From Carposina sasakii (lineage: Eukaryota; Arthropoda; Insecta; Lepidoptera; Carposinidae): DNA of 64,000 nt. Numbering within the stretch: the first letter of the stretch is position 1; each line of letters begins with the position of its first letter. The translations under genes were made by a program, and so were the position numbers. Shown in pieces: positions 1 to 11,500 of this stretch. The stretch lies in NCBI GenBank assembly GCA_014607495.2, contig CP053156.1, forward strand, positions 11,656,001-11,720,000, read 5' to 3'. The notes under the pieces are model-generated. The model did no database searches, was not told where the DNA came from, and was given only the letters and a program-made list of their open reading frames with translations.

Positions 1-16
1 TACATACACAAGTTTA

Positions 17-75
17 TCTGCGAATTTGACGTTTAGAGTGAGACATCTCGCTCTCACCAAATTCATCATACGGGT
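17..75. repeat. MITE end fragment (copy of the 23975-24250 family)
   Basis: The stretch with 'gagacatctcgctctcacc' and 'aaattcatcatacg' recurs almost unchanged at 24211-24246, and its reverse complement is at 23975-24010. It is one arm of an inverted-repeat element whose other arm would lie outside the window. Confidence 0.55.
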
Positions 76-119
76 GCTGGTTTGATTGCCTCACATAGTC
101 TTATGATCGTCTTCCTGCC

Positions 120-302
120 CTTGTCGTCGTCAGCCTATTGCAGTCACAGCTGGCCGCAGGCTTCCCCCGGTGTACGCCACATGGCTCGATCTCCCGTTTT
201 TGCCATCCAGTCACTACCAGCCGTCCTCCTTAAGTCATCGGTCCATCTGGCCGGAGGGCGCCCAACGCTATGCTTGCCGAGGCGCGGTCTCTATTCGAAT
301 GG
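120..302 (-). mobile_element. 3' end of RTE-like LINE (fragment)
   Basis: Read on the minus strand this matches the last part of the LINE frame at 46340-46804: the GRPPARWTDDL-type motif, then a truncated version of the EAYVQQWTA ending, then a stop and a short GACGAC-type tail. Only the 3' tip remains, as expected of a 5'-truncated insertion. It is not functional. Confidence 0.7.
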
Positions 303-947
303 AATTGAGTCCTGCCCTTATCACACTAGAAATGGGGTTGGCGCAATATGGTTCCTTACGAAAATCATATTGCCATTTGGAGTTTGTTTTACAACAGACT
401 GCCTGCCTGACGCTAACCCTTCTCGGGTATAGCTAAGTGATAATTTTTAAGAAAATCCGTAAATAAATTCTAAGTAATGAGCACGTATGTTCCAACCGAG
501 CTTTGGGTTACTGGATGAGAAGACCAAGCGGCTAGTTGCAAGCCCTCTGTCCCACCTAGGAGACACATTACCTAAGTCGAGTAAGTGAGAACATCTCCTC
601 TATGTATTTGATCTATGGTAGAACATTTCCGAGTATGTCTAGTAACAGTGACCTGATTTGGCTATAAACAGGCTTTACCCAGACTTTATTGCGTGTCTAT
701 ATTTTCCTTTTTCGTAGGGATTGTCGAGAAAACCTATTGTGGCACTAAAAGATCTAGAATGACATCTTGGCTGTTTCAAATTTCGTACTGCCTTCGGAAT
801 AATAGAAAAACAAAAATGATTGTTCACGTATATATTTTACTCGATAACATATTTTATTGGTACAAAAATACGTCTGAGAGTCTAGAGACTTACTTGAACA
901 ATATACCTATAAGTAATGTTGATGAATTGTTGATTATTTACTTCTAC
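303..947. other. no gene seen
   Basis: AT-rich non-coding DNA. The open frames here are short and lack recognisable motifs or splice context. Confidence 0.5.
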
Positions 948-1000
948 CATAGAGGAATAAAAGACTAAATAAAAGACTAAATTAATCTCATTCCTCTATG
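948..1000. mobile_element. very short foldback element, CATAGAGG ends
   Basis: The stretch begins 'catagaggaat' and ends with its reverse complement 'attcctctatg'. The larger element at 7025-7299 has the same termini, so this looks like an internally deleted member of that family. No target duplication is evident here. Confidence 0.45.
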
Positions 1001-1138
1001 CTTGTACCGAGTTCTTAATCTTCCAATTTGTTTTAATCCTAATTATACCTACTATTTATTTATGACATAACGTGCTAATCCACGGATAAAATATAGGATT
1101 AAGAATTAGTTAATGTAAGTGTACCTAATTAACTTAGC

Positions 1139-2300
1139 GTTAGTCTTATTTACACATTGCAAAGTGCACGTTCAGATGTTAAGTGCAGGTGTGAAGCACT
1201 ATTATAACAAATACAAAGTTCCCAGAATGAGGTAGCCGGAGTTGCAAGATTATAAAGGAGATCCAATAACCACTGATAAGTAATGACATGATAGCATACA
1301 ATTTAATATTCAAGAGCAATAGTCAAATGCAATTATGTATATGTCATTATTTTCTAGTAAAAACTACGAGTAAAAACTTGAACAATGTGTCAAAAAAGGC
1401 AGTTTAGATCATGCCATTAATTTGTTGCTTTTAATAAAATTGTATACAACAGACAACAAAATGATAATTATGATATTTTATATGAGGCTTTAGTCGACAC
1501 TTACGAAATGCATGGAAGGAGATGCAACTGATATATTCTAGTGAAGCCCCGCATCATGGGAATATACTCTAATAAGTTGATAGATGCTAGTAGAACTTGA
1601 TTTTACTTCATCATCTGCACTTAACACCTGCACTACAACTTCGCAATTGGTAACTTAAAGCTAAGTCCGTAGGGCTATTATCTAATTTGCAATAGCAGTG
1701 CCAAAGTAACGCGATAGCGAAAATTAAGAAAAAACGAACGCGAGGCGTCCTTCCGCGTATAACACTAATATGCACTCTCAATTTTATTATCACTGTCGCG
1801 TTACTTATTTTATTTCTTATTGGCTCTAATTTACAACCGTGTCCAATCATTAGATAGGTGTAAGACTTATTCCATAGGAATACCACTTAAGCCATTGAAA
1901 TTTGTATGTGGTGCAGTCTACTAATTAAAAATTAGGTACCATTGTTATGCCTTGACCATTGGTTTCTTGAATAATATATACCTACTGATAAAATTAAACA
2001 TTATTGCTACGAATGGGTTTGTGGCATGCGATTCTCAAGAATTCAATTACCTAGTTTTGTGATATACAGTGTGTCCGGGATAGAGCTAGCGATGTTTTAA
2101 GGACGTGTTGTACACTTCATTTTTCGCCCTCATGTGGGTCTAACTGCCCACTTTTATCGAGTTGAGTGACGGGCTGGGCGCTCACGCAAGGATCAATTTC
2201 ATTACAGGCTAAATTCATGAACTATGTTCAGTATGTTAGAATTAGGCGATGTTTTGTAGCATATTTATCATAGAACTAGGTTTCTGTAATTTATAAAAAA
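1139..2300. repeat. copy 1 of an indel-rich duplicated block
   Basis: This block is repeated at 3885-4870 in the same order and orientation. Shared landmarks include 'attataacaaatacaaag', 'taatgacatgatagcat', 'ttgtgatatacagtgtgtc' and 'taactgcccac'. The copies differ mainly by many one- to ten-base insertions and deletions rather than substitutions. The left part contains the dispersed 'gaatgaggtagccgga...ataaaggagatcc' repeat. No protein is encoded. Confidence 0.7.
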
Positions 2301-2683
2301 TGCACATTAACCCATTAACGCCCTCTGTACTGATAAACGACTTACCATTTCAAATCTCTAATAAAAGTTTGTTGTCATATTTTATAGACTAATTAATACC
2401 TTTAAATAAATAATAATCTATGAGAGCATAAATTCAAAATTTTAAAACCCCCGACCTAAACTGTAATCGACCCCGACCTAAAATTTTTTGAACCATTTAT
2501 CTAGCAACAGCGAATACCTTTACTGAGTTACTCAGTATAGAATTGGATTTTATCTTTTTAAAAACCATAAGGTTGCAACGTATGTACATTTGGTTAGAAC
2601 TGTATAAAGAATATGCATTTGATTTTTAAATTATGATAGTAAGTTACTGTATTGCAAGATAAAATTCTAGAATTTATCCACGT

Positions 2684-2900
2684 ATGCTTGGAGCGGTCGA
2701 TGGAAAACACATACAGACTTATTAAGCCAATTGATAGTGGCTCGATGTTTTTAAATTACAAGTACAGTGGGCTTTTTGTCTATAGTTTGTGATTTGGCAG
2801 TAAAAAAAGATAGCGATTCAGTGCTGCAACTTTATATTTGTTGACGTTGCTGTAAACGCCTACGATGAAAGGAGTGTGATTTTCCAGACCTGTGTTTACG
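2684..2900 (+). pseudogene. PIF/Harbinger transposase fragment (decayed)
   Basis: Three consecutive pieces in shifting frames match the nuclease core of Harbinger-type transposases. The first, around 2684, reads LGAVDGKHIQ (the GA(V/I/L)DG.H motif with its catalytic Asp). The second, around 2727-2790, reads KPIDSGSMFLNYK (family pattern KP..SGS.F.NYK). The third, around 2820-2895, reads NFIFVDVAV...VIFQTC (family pattern F..VDVG....GVF..S). Frameshifts and stops separate them, so it is dead. Family assignment rests on motif memory only. Confidence 0.5.
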
Positions 2901-3884
2901 AAGAAGAAGAAAGAGGACTTACACGTCAACACTACCGAAAGATATTTAAATCGAGGTAACACGTCGACGATCAACACGTGCCGAATGGGAAGATAGTACG
3001 ACCTTTGTCGAACAAAAGAAGGCGTCCATAGTGTGTTCGTGCGGACGAAAGCCTTCACCATCTTTATTTCATCTTGCTTCCCATTTGGTGGTCACCATTG
3101 AAATTAGTACATTCATCACAAAAAACTACAGACTCACAAGAGCAGCGAAGATCTTTCACCAGTAGAATGTGCTTTGGATTTTATCCAATTGGCCGAATAT
3201 TTTGCCAATAATGTGTCCATCATTATGCAGTTGACAAATATGAAAACATGTTGTGTTTTAGCAGAAATTTTATACGCAGGATTTCTGGGAACTTATCAGG
3301 TTATCACAGATTGCCGAGTGATGAGTCCACCCGATTCAGAATCGGAACTAATCCAGTTACCTGATCACGAATGATCTTCGCGGAAGTTTGTTGCCCGGTC
3401 CATGAAGTCTCGCAACAGATTCCCTGATATAAAAAGCCTCTCCTATCAAAAAATATGCATTTAGTAGACAATAGTTAATAATTTATCTGCATCTTACTTT
3501 TTTTTTTCAAATCACCACAAATCTTCAAAGTGAGGCCCTGGTGAAACTCTCCAAATCAATTTAAGCCGCTTATTTTTAAATCGTCGATGGTGTTCTCCAT
3601 GAAGACATTCGAATAACGAATTAATAATTCTTGAGTATTACGGTCACCATTTTCCATCAAAACAATACATCAGGGGTACGAACCGATCGTAGTCCGGCAC
3701 CGTCGACACACCCGTAGACTATACTGGTGAAAACTGGCGTGCGCCGCAGTCACGGCGCATGTGTTGGCCCCACTGCATGTCGACAATTTGCTCATTTATA
3801 GTGGCAAATCCTATACCAGCACTGAACGACCGTGCTACACGCGGCGAAGTGGTTACCTAGATTGTTAGAAAAATGCCTAGTCTT
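2901..3884. other. no gene recognised
   Basis: An open frame at 3174-3374 (66 codons) has no recognisable motif and may be more decayed transposon following the Harbinger-like fragment. The rest is non-coding. Confidence 0.4.
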
Positions 3885-4870
3885 GTTGAGCATACACATT
3901 GCAACAGTGCACGTTCAGATAGTTATGCAGGTTGCACTATTATAACAAATACAAAGTTCCCAGAAAGAGGTAGGGTTCAGAGCCGGGTTGAACAATAAAG
4001 GAGATCCAATATGCCACTGATGAAGTAATGACATGATAGCATAAATTTAATATCAAGAGCAATAGTCTGCATTATTGTATTGTCATTATTTACTAGTAAA
4101 AACTTGAACTGTGTCAAGAAAAGGCAGTTGTAGACCATGCACGTTATTTGTTGTAATAAAATTTGATTTTAGTTGAACCTTAATAAAAAAAAACAGTGGT
4201 AAAATTGTCATCAATAGCAGACTCATAAGTTTAGATGCTGTAGAACTTATTTTACCATCATCTGCATTTAACACCTGCATACAACTTGCAATGGTAACTT
4301 AAAGCTAAGTCCGATGTAGGATGCTATTATCTAATTTGCAATAGTATCAGTGCCAAAGTAACGTGTAGGAAAATTAAGAAAAAATGCGTCCGGTATAGGC
4401 ACTCTCAATGTTATCACTGTCCGTTACTTTTTTATTTACTGTATTAATTGGCGTACTCAACATTATATAGTGTAAGAAATAGAACGGTTTGACCACTTGG
4501 AATTGTTGTGACACGTGCAGTCTGCTAATTAAAAATTAGGTACCATTGTTATGTATTTGACCAGAATAATATATACCTACTGATAAAATTAAACATTATT
4601 GCTACGAATGGGTTTGTGGCATGCGATTCTCAAGAATTCAATTACCTAGTTTTGTGATATACAGTGTGTCCGGGATAGAGCATTGTGTTTTAAGGATGTG
4701 TTGTCACCATTTTAGATACCCTCATGGGCATAACTGCCCACTTTATCTGATACCTGAGTGACTATGGGGCTCACCAAGGATCATATTATCAATATAACAC
4801 TAAATTCAAAACTATGTGACTCAAGCTATAAATTAGGCGATAGCTATATTAATAAAAACATTACTAGGTT
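3885..4870. repeat. copy 2 of the indel-rich duplicated block
   Basis: Direct repeat of 1139-2300, about 2.7 kb downstream. Its right part runs into the TA-flanked transposon at 4660-5275, whose left end also appears near 2066 in copy 1. Confidence 0.7.
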
Positions 4871-5275
4871 TTGTAATTTGGGCGTACAAATAAAAAATGG
4901 GCACATTAACGGGCTAGATTTCATTTCATAGCATGTTACGTAATAAGAAAAAAAAACAGACAAATTTGGGACAAAAATCTACATTTTCTTTTTATGTGGC
5001 ATTGCCGTTAAGTACCATATGTTTTTTTTCTAGTTTGAATGATAGACAATACTATTAAGAGGGCAGTTACCCCCACATGAAGGTATTTTTTAACGATAAA
5101 ATGAAGTGTACAACACGCCCTTAAAATATCGCTAACTCTATCCTGGACTAGACGTGTGCGCCGATGATATAATCATCGGCGGTGGCGGCGTGATTTCGGT
5201 ATGTTTTCGGCGTAAAGAATCGGCGGCGGCGGCGTGAAAAAAACGCGGCGCACACGTCTATCCGGGACACACTGT
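4660..5275. mobile_element. DNA transposon with TACAGTGTGTCCGGG ends, TA target site
   Basis: The left end 'tacagtgtgtccggg' is the reverse complement of the right end 'cccgggacacactgta' with about one mismatch. The inner arms (4680-4745 and 5058-5138) are also inverted copies. TA dinucleotides flank both ends, as in mariner/Tc1-type insertions. No transposase is visible, so it is non-autonomous. A second element (5149-5260) is inserted in its right arm. It begins about 58 bp downstream of the PGRP stop codon and so lies in the gene's 3' region. Confidence 0.7.
5149..5260. mobile_element. GC-rich nested MITE, TAGACGTGTGCGCCG ends
   Basis: A 112-bp element with inverted ends 'tagacgtgtgcgccg' / 'cggcgcacacgtcta'. 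It sits inside the right arm of the 4660-5275 transposon. The flanks tcctggac (5141-5148) and tccgggac (5261-5268) form an 8-bp target duplication with one mismatch, suggesting a hAT-type element. Its interior is a run of cggcgg motifs, strikingly GC-rich against the surroundings. Confidence 0.7.
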
Positions 5276-5333
5276 ATAATGATTTAAGTTTGCTATAAGT
5301 TAAGAGCCCAGCCGATTTCCATCATACTGCGTC

Positions 5334-5533
5334 TCAGTTTTTCACTGAACTGACATCCTCGAGCCATCCTGGCCACGTCTGTATTTCATTGTACAGGTTA
5401 TGGCCAGGACTCTCCGTAGCGATCAGCTGACGATGGCCAACCAGTTTGTAAGAGCTTTTCAGGTGGCCACGCTTCACGCCGCATGCGATCAGCGCCTGCG
5501 CAGCGTGTAGTGCTGCTTGGGTTGGCTCTTCAT
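5334..5533 (-). CDS. PGRP: PGRP exon 4 (C-terminal, stop codon)
   Basis: The acceptor is a T-rich tract ending TTTCAG before 5533. 65 codons then TGA at 5336-5334. It contains EEPTQAALHAAQ, the helix to ACGVKRG, GHRQ (His159), ATESPG (Ser in place of the amidase Cys) and the terminal TWPGW. No AATAAA is seen before the transposon that begins 58 bp further on. Confidence 0.94.
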
Positions 5534-8500
5534 CTGAAAAAAAAAACATCATCAATTAGCCTTGAGAAGTGAACATGACCTCCTCCAATAACCATTAAAA
5601 TTTCTACTATGTTTTCTAGGCAAAGTTACGTGTAGGAACTACAAAAATATAACTTTAGTTTCATTATATAACAACACGCAGCCACGTTAAGAATAGCACT
5701 ATATTATTAATTTATATATATCGAAGGACGAGGGAGTATGTATCCTTGGATGTACGTATTATAAAATAGGAAATAATATATATATACTATTTAATATATA
5801 TTATGGGTTTATCATTACTTGCGTCCCGTATGACATACAATCCATCGGATACATATATAATCAATATATATATATACAAATAACAAATATATAATATAAT
5901 ATATATTATATTATATTAATTATTAAGCACGTATATTAATTATAATTAATTATATTTGACGGCCGATTGGTGTAGTTGGTAGTGGCCCTGCTCGCTACGC
6001 CATAGGTCCTGGGTTCGAATCCCGGTAGGTGCAAACATTGATATGATGAATATTGATGTTTGTTTCCGAGTCATGGATGTTTATATACTTATCTATGTAT
6101 TTATATACCGTTGCTTAGTACCCACGACACAAGACCTTAGGGATCTTAATGTGGGACTAAGTTAATGTGTTGTGAAGTGTGTGATTATATGCTTATATAT
6201 ATAAAAAAATAAAAAAATAACATCACTAGTGGACGCCCGTGACTTCGTCTGCGTGGACTGCAGAAAAATCAAAATGGCGAAATTATCCGGGATAAAAACA
6301 TTTTTCCGAGATAAAAAGTAGCCTATGTGTTAATCCAGGGTGTCAGCTAACTCCATACCAAATTTTATTTGAATCGCTTTTCGTTAAATTTTTCAACCTT
6401 TTAAACTCCTGTAACTTTTGTATTTACTAACCGATTGATGTTATTTTTGTACTATTCGGTTTGTATTTGTAATATCGAATAAAAATAGATATACAAATTA
6501 CACCGATACAAAAATAACATCAATATATATATACCTATATATGTATTTATAACATCAATATATATATGTATATGTATTTACTTAAGTGCCATAGGTATAC
6601 CTATATTGTCTTATGATAGCAATAGAATTATTACTTCATACTCATAGAATACCAAAGTGACGATCGATTTTGTAAAATTTATGCCACGGAGTTGGTAAGT
6701 ATATTGAAAATGTTATTAAGTAACTACGAGTAAGTTTCTTAACTTCAGAGCGGCTTGATATAATGTAAGCAAGAATATTAGCTATAGAAAGGCAGTAAAA
6801 GCCGAGAAGGCACATAAAAGGTAAGCCTCTCTTAGGTTAGTTTCTGTTAGTTTCTCAGTGAATGTGTTCGGCGATAAATAGATTTTTTAAAATTGGAAAT
6901 ACTTACTCAATGTGAATGAGGTTACGTTTAAAATAATTTTTAGTCATTTAGGATACTGCAATGTGTCCGAAGTATTAATACGAACTTTCGTGAGCCAGAA
7001 CTAGACGCAGGGCCTGAATACGAGCATAGAGGAATAAGATGTAGTCATAGAATGCTAATGTCATACTAACAGTTTCGATGCACCATTAGACTTTTCGGTG
7101 CCTCACAATTCCAGTGCTTGGCACTTAGATTGCATTACTATACGTTACAATACATAAGTAATGTAGTACATTACTATACATTACACTATTATAATTTGAG
7201 TGTCAAGAATTGGAATTGTGAGGCACCGAAAAGTCTAATGGTGCATCGAAACTGTTAGTATGACATTAGCACTCTATGTCTACATCTTATTCCTCTATGA
7301 TACGAGTATAAATTTAGACTTTCAAAGGCATCATCATAAGTAGAGAGTAAGTATATTCTTTGATCATAAGGCTTGACTATAACTCTGGACGCCCAGCCAC
7401 ATTAAAGTTTATATTTGTCGTCCCATATTTTGAGCGCTCGCACTATATCTAGTAGGCACCTAATTTCATCTAAGGTGAGAACCTAGCAAGAGATTTTTCT
7501 GATCATGTCTGCTTTTTCGTACATGATCTCATTATATTTTCTTCTTATTCCTATGAGTGGATGCTCAGCCTATGTTATATTAAAGGCAACATGCAAGCAC
7601 CATTATGTGTATCGGATATACATATAAGCATATTTCCGGTAGATGAAATTTGAGATGCAAAGACATAAGAATACCATCATAGGCCATAAACCTTTGATCT
7701 GGCTTTAAAAATTTATGGGCTATACCAAAAATCAGGAAAGATTTATTATTGGAGATTTTGTTTAAGTACCTACTCTCTCAAGGGAATATGTTAGGAAAAC
7801 TTGACCGTTTTTGTTACATACATACATACGAGTATATAAGAGGAAGTTTGAAACTTGCGCCGATCACAGACAAGTTACGAATTGGTACGGGCATGTAAAG
7901 CGACGGGATGAAAGGCATATTTTACAGAGAGCGTTGTGCATGAGTGTGGATAGATATAAAGGAAGAGGTAGACCAAAGAAGTGTTGGATGGATTGTGTGA
8001 AGGAGGATATGCATGTACTGGGAGTGAGCAATGAGATGACGGATAATAGGGATGAGTGGAAGAAAAGTACATATTGCGCCGACCCCAAATAAATGGGAAC
8101 AGGGCAGGAAGATGATGATGAGATACATATACATATGGCTGTATTCCCGAAATGGGGTAGCCTGAACTGCAGGGTCATAATCTATAAAGGGCGAGCCCAC
8201 AACACTGCGTTGCGGCATCGTAACGCAAAAATCGACGACTCCGCATAATGCATCGTGGGAATTTCCGATGCGCTGTCGCAACATAAAAATCTGCGATGCG
8301 ACGACGCGTGATTTGATTCTCAACACTCCCGTAGCAACACGATTGTGCTACAATAACCTAAGAAAATATCGATTAAGGCCAAGATGAGAACTTCGTAGAC
8401 TACTCAATTTACAAACTACTTTCATCAATAATTTATATATTCGCTGTTCCAATCTTGATGAAAATTACGTCGTGGGAATCTAAACAGTTGCACACCATTA

Positions 8501-11500
8501 AAATGTAACAAGTAGCAGATTTTGAAATGAAGAGACACTAATGATTTTTTGATAATGACTCTGAAGCGCTAATTGCACCCGGCCGAATCCGGGACGGATC
8601 CCTAGTTATACATATAAACCTTCCTCTTGAATCACTTTAAAAACCGCATCAAAATCCGTTGAGTAATTTTTAAGATCTAAGCATACATAGGGACAGACAA
8701 AAAGCGGGAAGCGACTTTGTTTTGTAATATGTAGTGATGATTAGGATCCCGTGTCTGACGAAATAATTTTTCAGACAGGAATTTAATACTGTAAGTACTT
8801 TTAGTTGTATGAGTAAGGCGAGGATATTGAAAAAATCACAAAAATCGAAGTGGCAGTGGACATGTTTACTTACTACTGAAATTTCCAATGAAGCTAATGC
8901 CAATAGATCTTCTGTTGTATGTGTACGTATGCGCACCGACATGGATCCAACCGGGACCCTCGTAGACTTTCCCATTGCTTCCTATAAGGAATCTGAAAAA
9001 AACATTTTTATATGCTTCAACATTGGTCCTATGTTTCCTTTATTCCTTGTGTACATATAGCTTAAAGATAAGTAAAATAGATGTTTGCGCCTACTAAAAT
9101 ATAGCGATACATGGATGTATAAAAAACAACGGACGTAGTGCAGCCAGTGCGCCGATTGAGGGACCATAATGGCCGCGTGTTTTGTATGTGTGCATATTTT
9201 CTAGCCGAGTTTACTATGGTTTTGTACGTGTGAGTGTATAACGTGTCAATACATGGAATATACGTTACCAAGCTTACTATGAATGCTTCAATTTGTGCAG
9301 TGACAACACTCTGTCCGTTGTTCTTAACACATCCATGATTATATATTGCAATTATTGATTTTTACCAGACTTCCCCTCAAGCTTGCCTCTCGACTGGCGT
9401 CAACAACAAAATTAAGGATATACAGCACTAATTTCGTAAATTGCCTATTAAAAGCTTATAATCTCAATTAAACTGTCTTTGCCGCGTGGATCCGACAGAG
9501 TAGAGTTTGTAACACCCCTGCCTGCCCGTGGGTACGAGGCGATTAAGGATTTCCGGGAGGTGGGCAGCAGCGCCTCCCGTGCTGACAATATATTTCGAAA
9601 ATCACACTGCGGTCACCTACCCGCCTGCCCAGCGTGATGACTATGGGCAAAACCCCTCTGTGGCAGTAGCCTTGTGGCATGCCCTGGGGGAGGCCTACGT
9701 CCAGCAGTGGACTGCAGTAGGCTAAAGAAAAAGAAGACCGAGCTTATTTCTAATATCTAATTGCACTTTAAAAATAAACTACGGAATGCACAATTAGCAT
9801 AATGCACAAGGATGCATTTTTATTAAACTTTAATATTCGGTTCTTTACCTCGAACTGGAAATATTGACGTCAAACGTAATAAATTATTTATAACTGTTTT
9901 ATTTTAAACCCGGATAAATTAATATAATTAATATTACCGACCTTGGCGTATTTGATTTAAGATTATCCCTATTTTGTCAAATTCATCAAACTTAAATCTT
10001 AGGTCCATAATTTGTAGTATGTGCCAATCTTTAGGTATTTAAATAAATCTAGAATCAGAACAATGGGCGTTTTTTCACTAGACGACACGACCACGACAAG
10101 GCTTTGATAGTTTTTCACTAGACGACACGGCCACGACACGATCATGGGTTTACGCCATCTAATAAGGGAAGGTAGGGCAGATTGATGCTAAGATATACAT
10201 TATACATATTTAGTCATGTTTATGTACGTATTAATTAATATAGGCATAACATTAATCCAAAATGTATATCTATCAAAATTATTATTTATATATTCGTACG
10301 TACCTATATGCCCCGAGATGAAAAAACTAGCCATACTATTTAATACATTTATGCTTCAAAAAAGCCGTGGTCGTGTCGTGGCCGTGTCGTCAAGCGAAAA
10401 AACGTCTATCTCCTAACAGCAGCTAAAAAAGCGAGCCGGCATGTGTATTAATTATCGCTGCCTTTCCACCAGAGATGCGATACGAGTATGCTACGTTGCT
10501 AAGGATTCATGTTAATATTCACCAATTGTATCCATTGGTAACGGTTGTCAAAGGCACAAGCAAAATAGTAAAGTGGAAGGGCAGCCTTAGTATTTACTGA
10601 GGGTCGCCCGCCACTACCCTCCGGCCCTAGTTAGAACTAACATAATATCATAATATATGGTTACGTGGACAAAGTGGCGAGTACCAAAGGCAATGTTATA
10701 AATTCCACTGTTAGATTTTAATCTCGAAGATATGAATTCCCCTTTGAACTTGCAAGGAATAGTAGATTCAGCTGAGCTCTATTGTACTATTGTGCCTACA
10801 TTCTCATTTGAGTGTTTTCTACTAAGAGTGAACCGGCGGCGCTTAGGTTCATTCTCATCAGTATTCTATGAGGAACTCAGTTTTAATGTATTTCAGTGAA
10901 ACACAATTGTCACGTCCATTAATTAAGTTTAATTATGATAACGTTGAGAGTCTCTGTTCTATTACTATTATAACAATACTAGCTATTGCCCGCGGTTCTA
11001 CACGCGTGGATGTCGTTATTGCGTGGAATCGCTATAATAAATAGTTTACGATCTATTACATATTAAATTTCATAACAATCGTTCGAGCCATTTCGGAAGA
11101 GTTTGGTAACAAACACCGCGATTCGAGAATTTTAAATATTAGACTAGATACTCACATTCTGGGGTTGTATAATTGGAATAAGCTAGTATTAAGCTATGGT
11201 TTTCTATGTATTCCTATGGTGGTTCATATGGTTTCGTGTGGTGGCTACGGGATAACAGTGCCGTTATAGATATAGCGACATTGAAAGAAAATTTGTACCA
11301 AGTTGATACCGTAAAGAGGACGTGGTGTTGCGTCCGTACGACCGTTATATGACAGCCTGCTATCCCATGAAAGGATAGCTTTACCCCGGTTGCGCCGCCG
11401 GCCCGAAGTAAATTTTAGAATGGAGCGAGATCCAATTATGGCGCCTCTCCTGTTTGCTCCTAATAATATATACTACCTAGGTGCCTAATTTAGGCGCCCT

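Noticed and set aside
5965..6032. Possible tRNA gene with good A and B boxes
   Set aside because: No acceptor-stem pairing; followed by a SINE body shared with other copies.
8670..9060. Open frames of 101 (minus) and 83 (plus) codons
   Set aside because: They overlap PGRP exon 3 in other frames; only the exon frame shows family motifs and splice sites.
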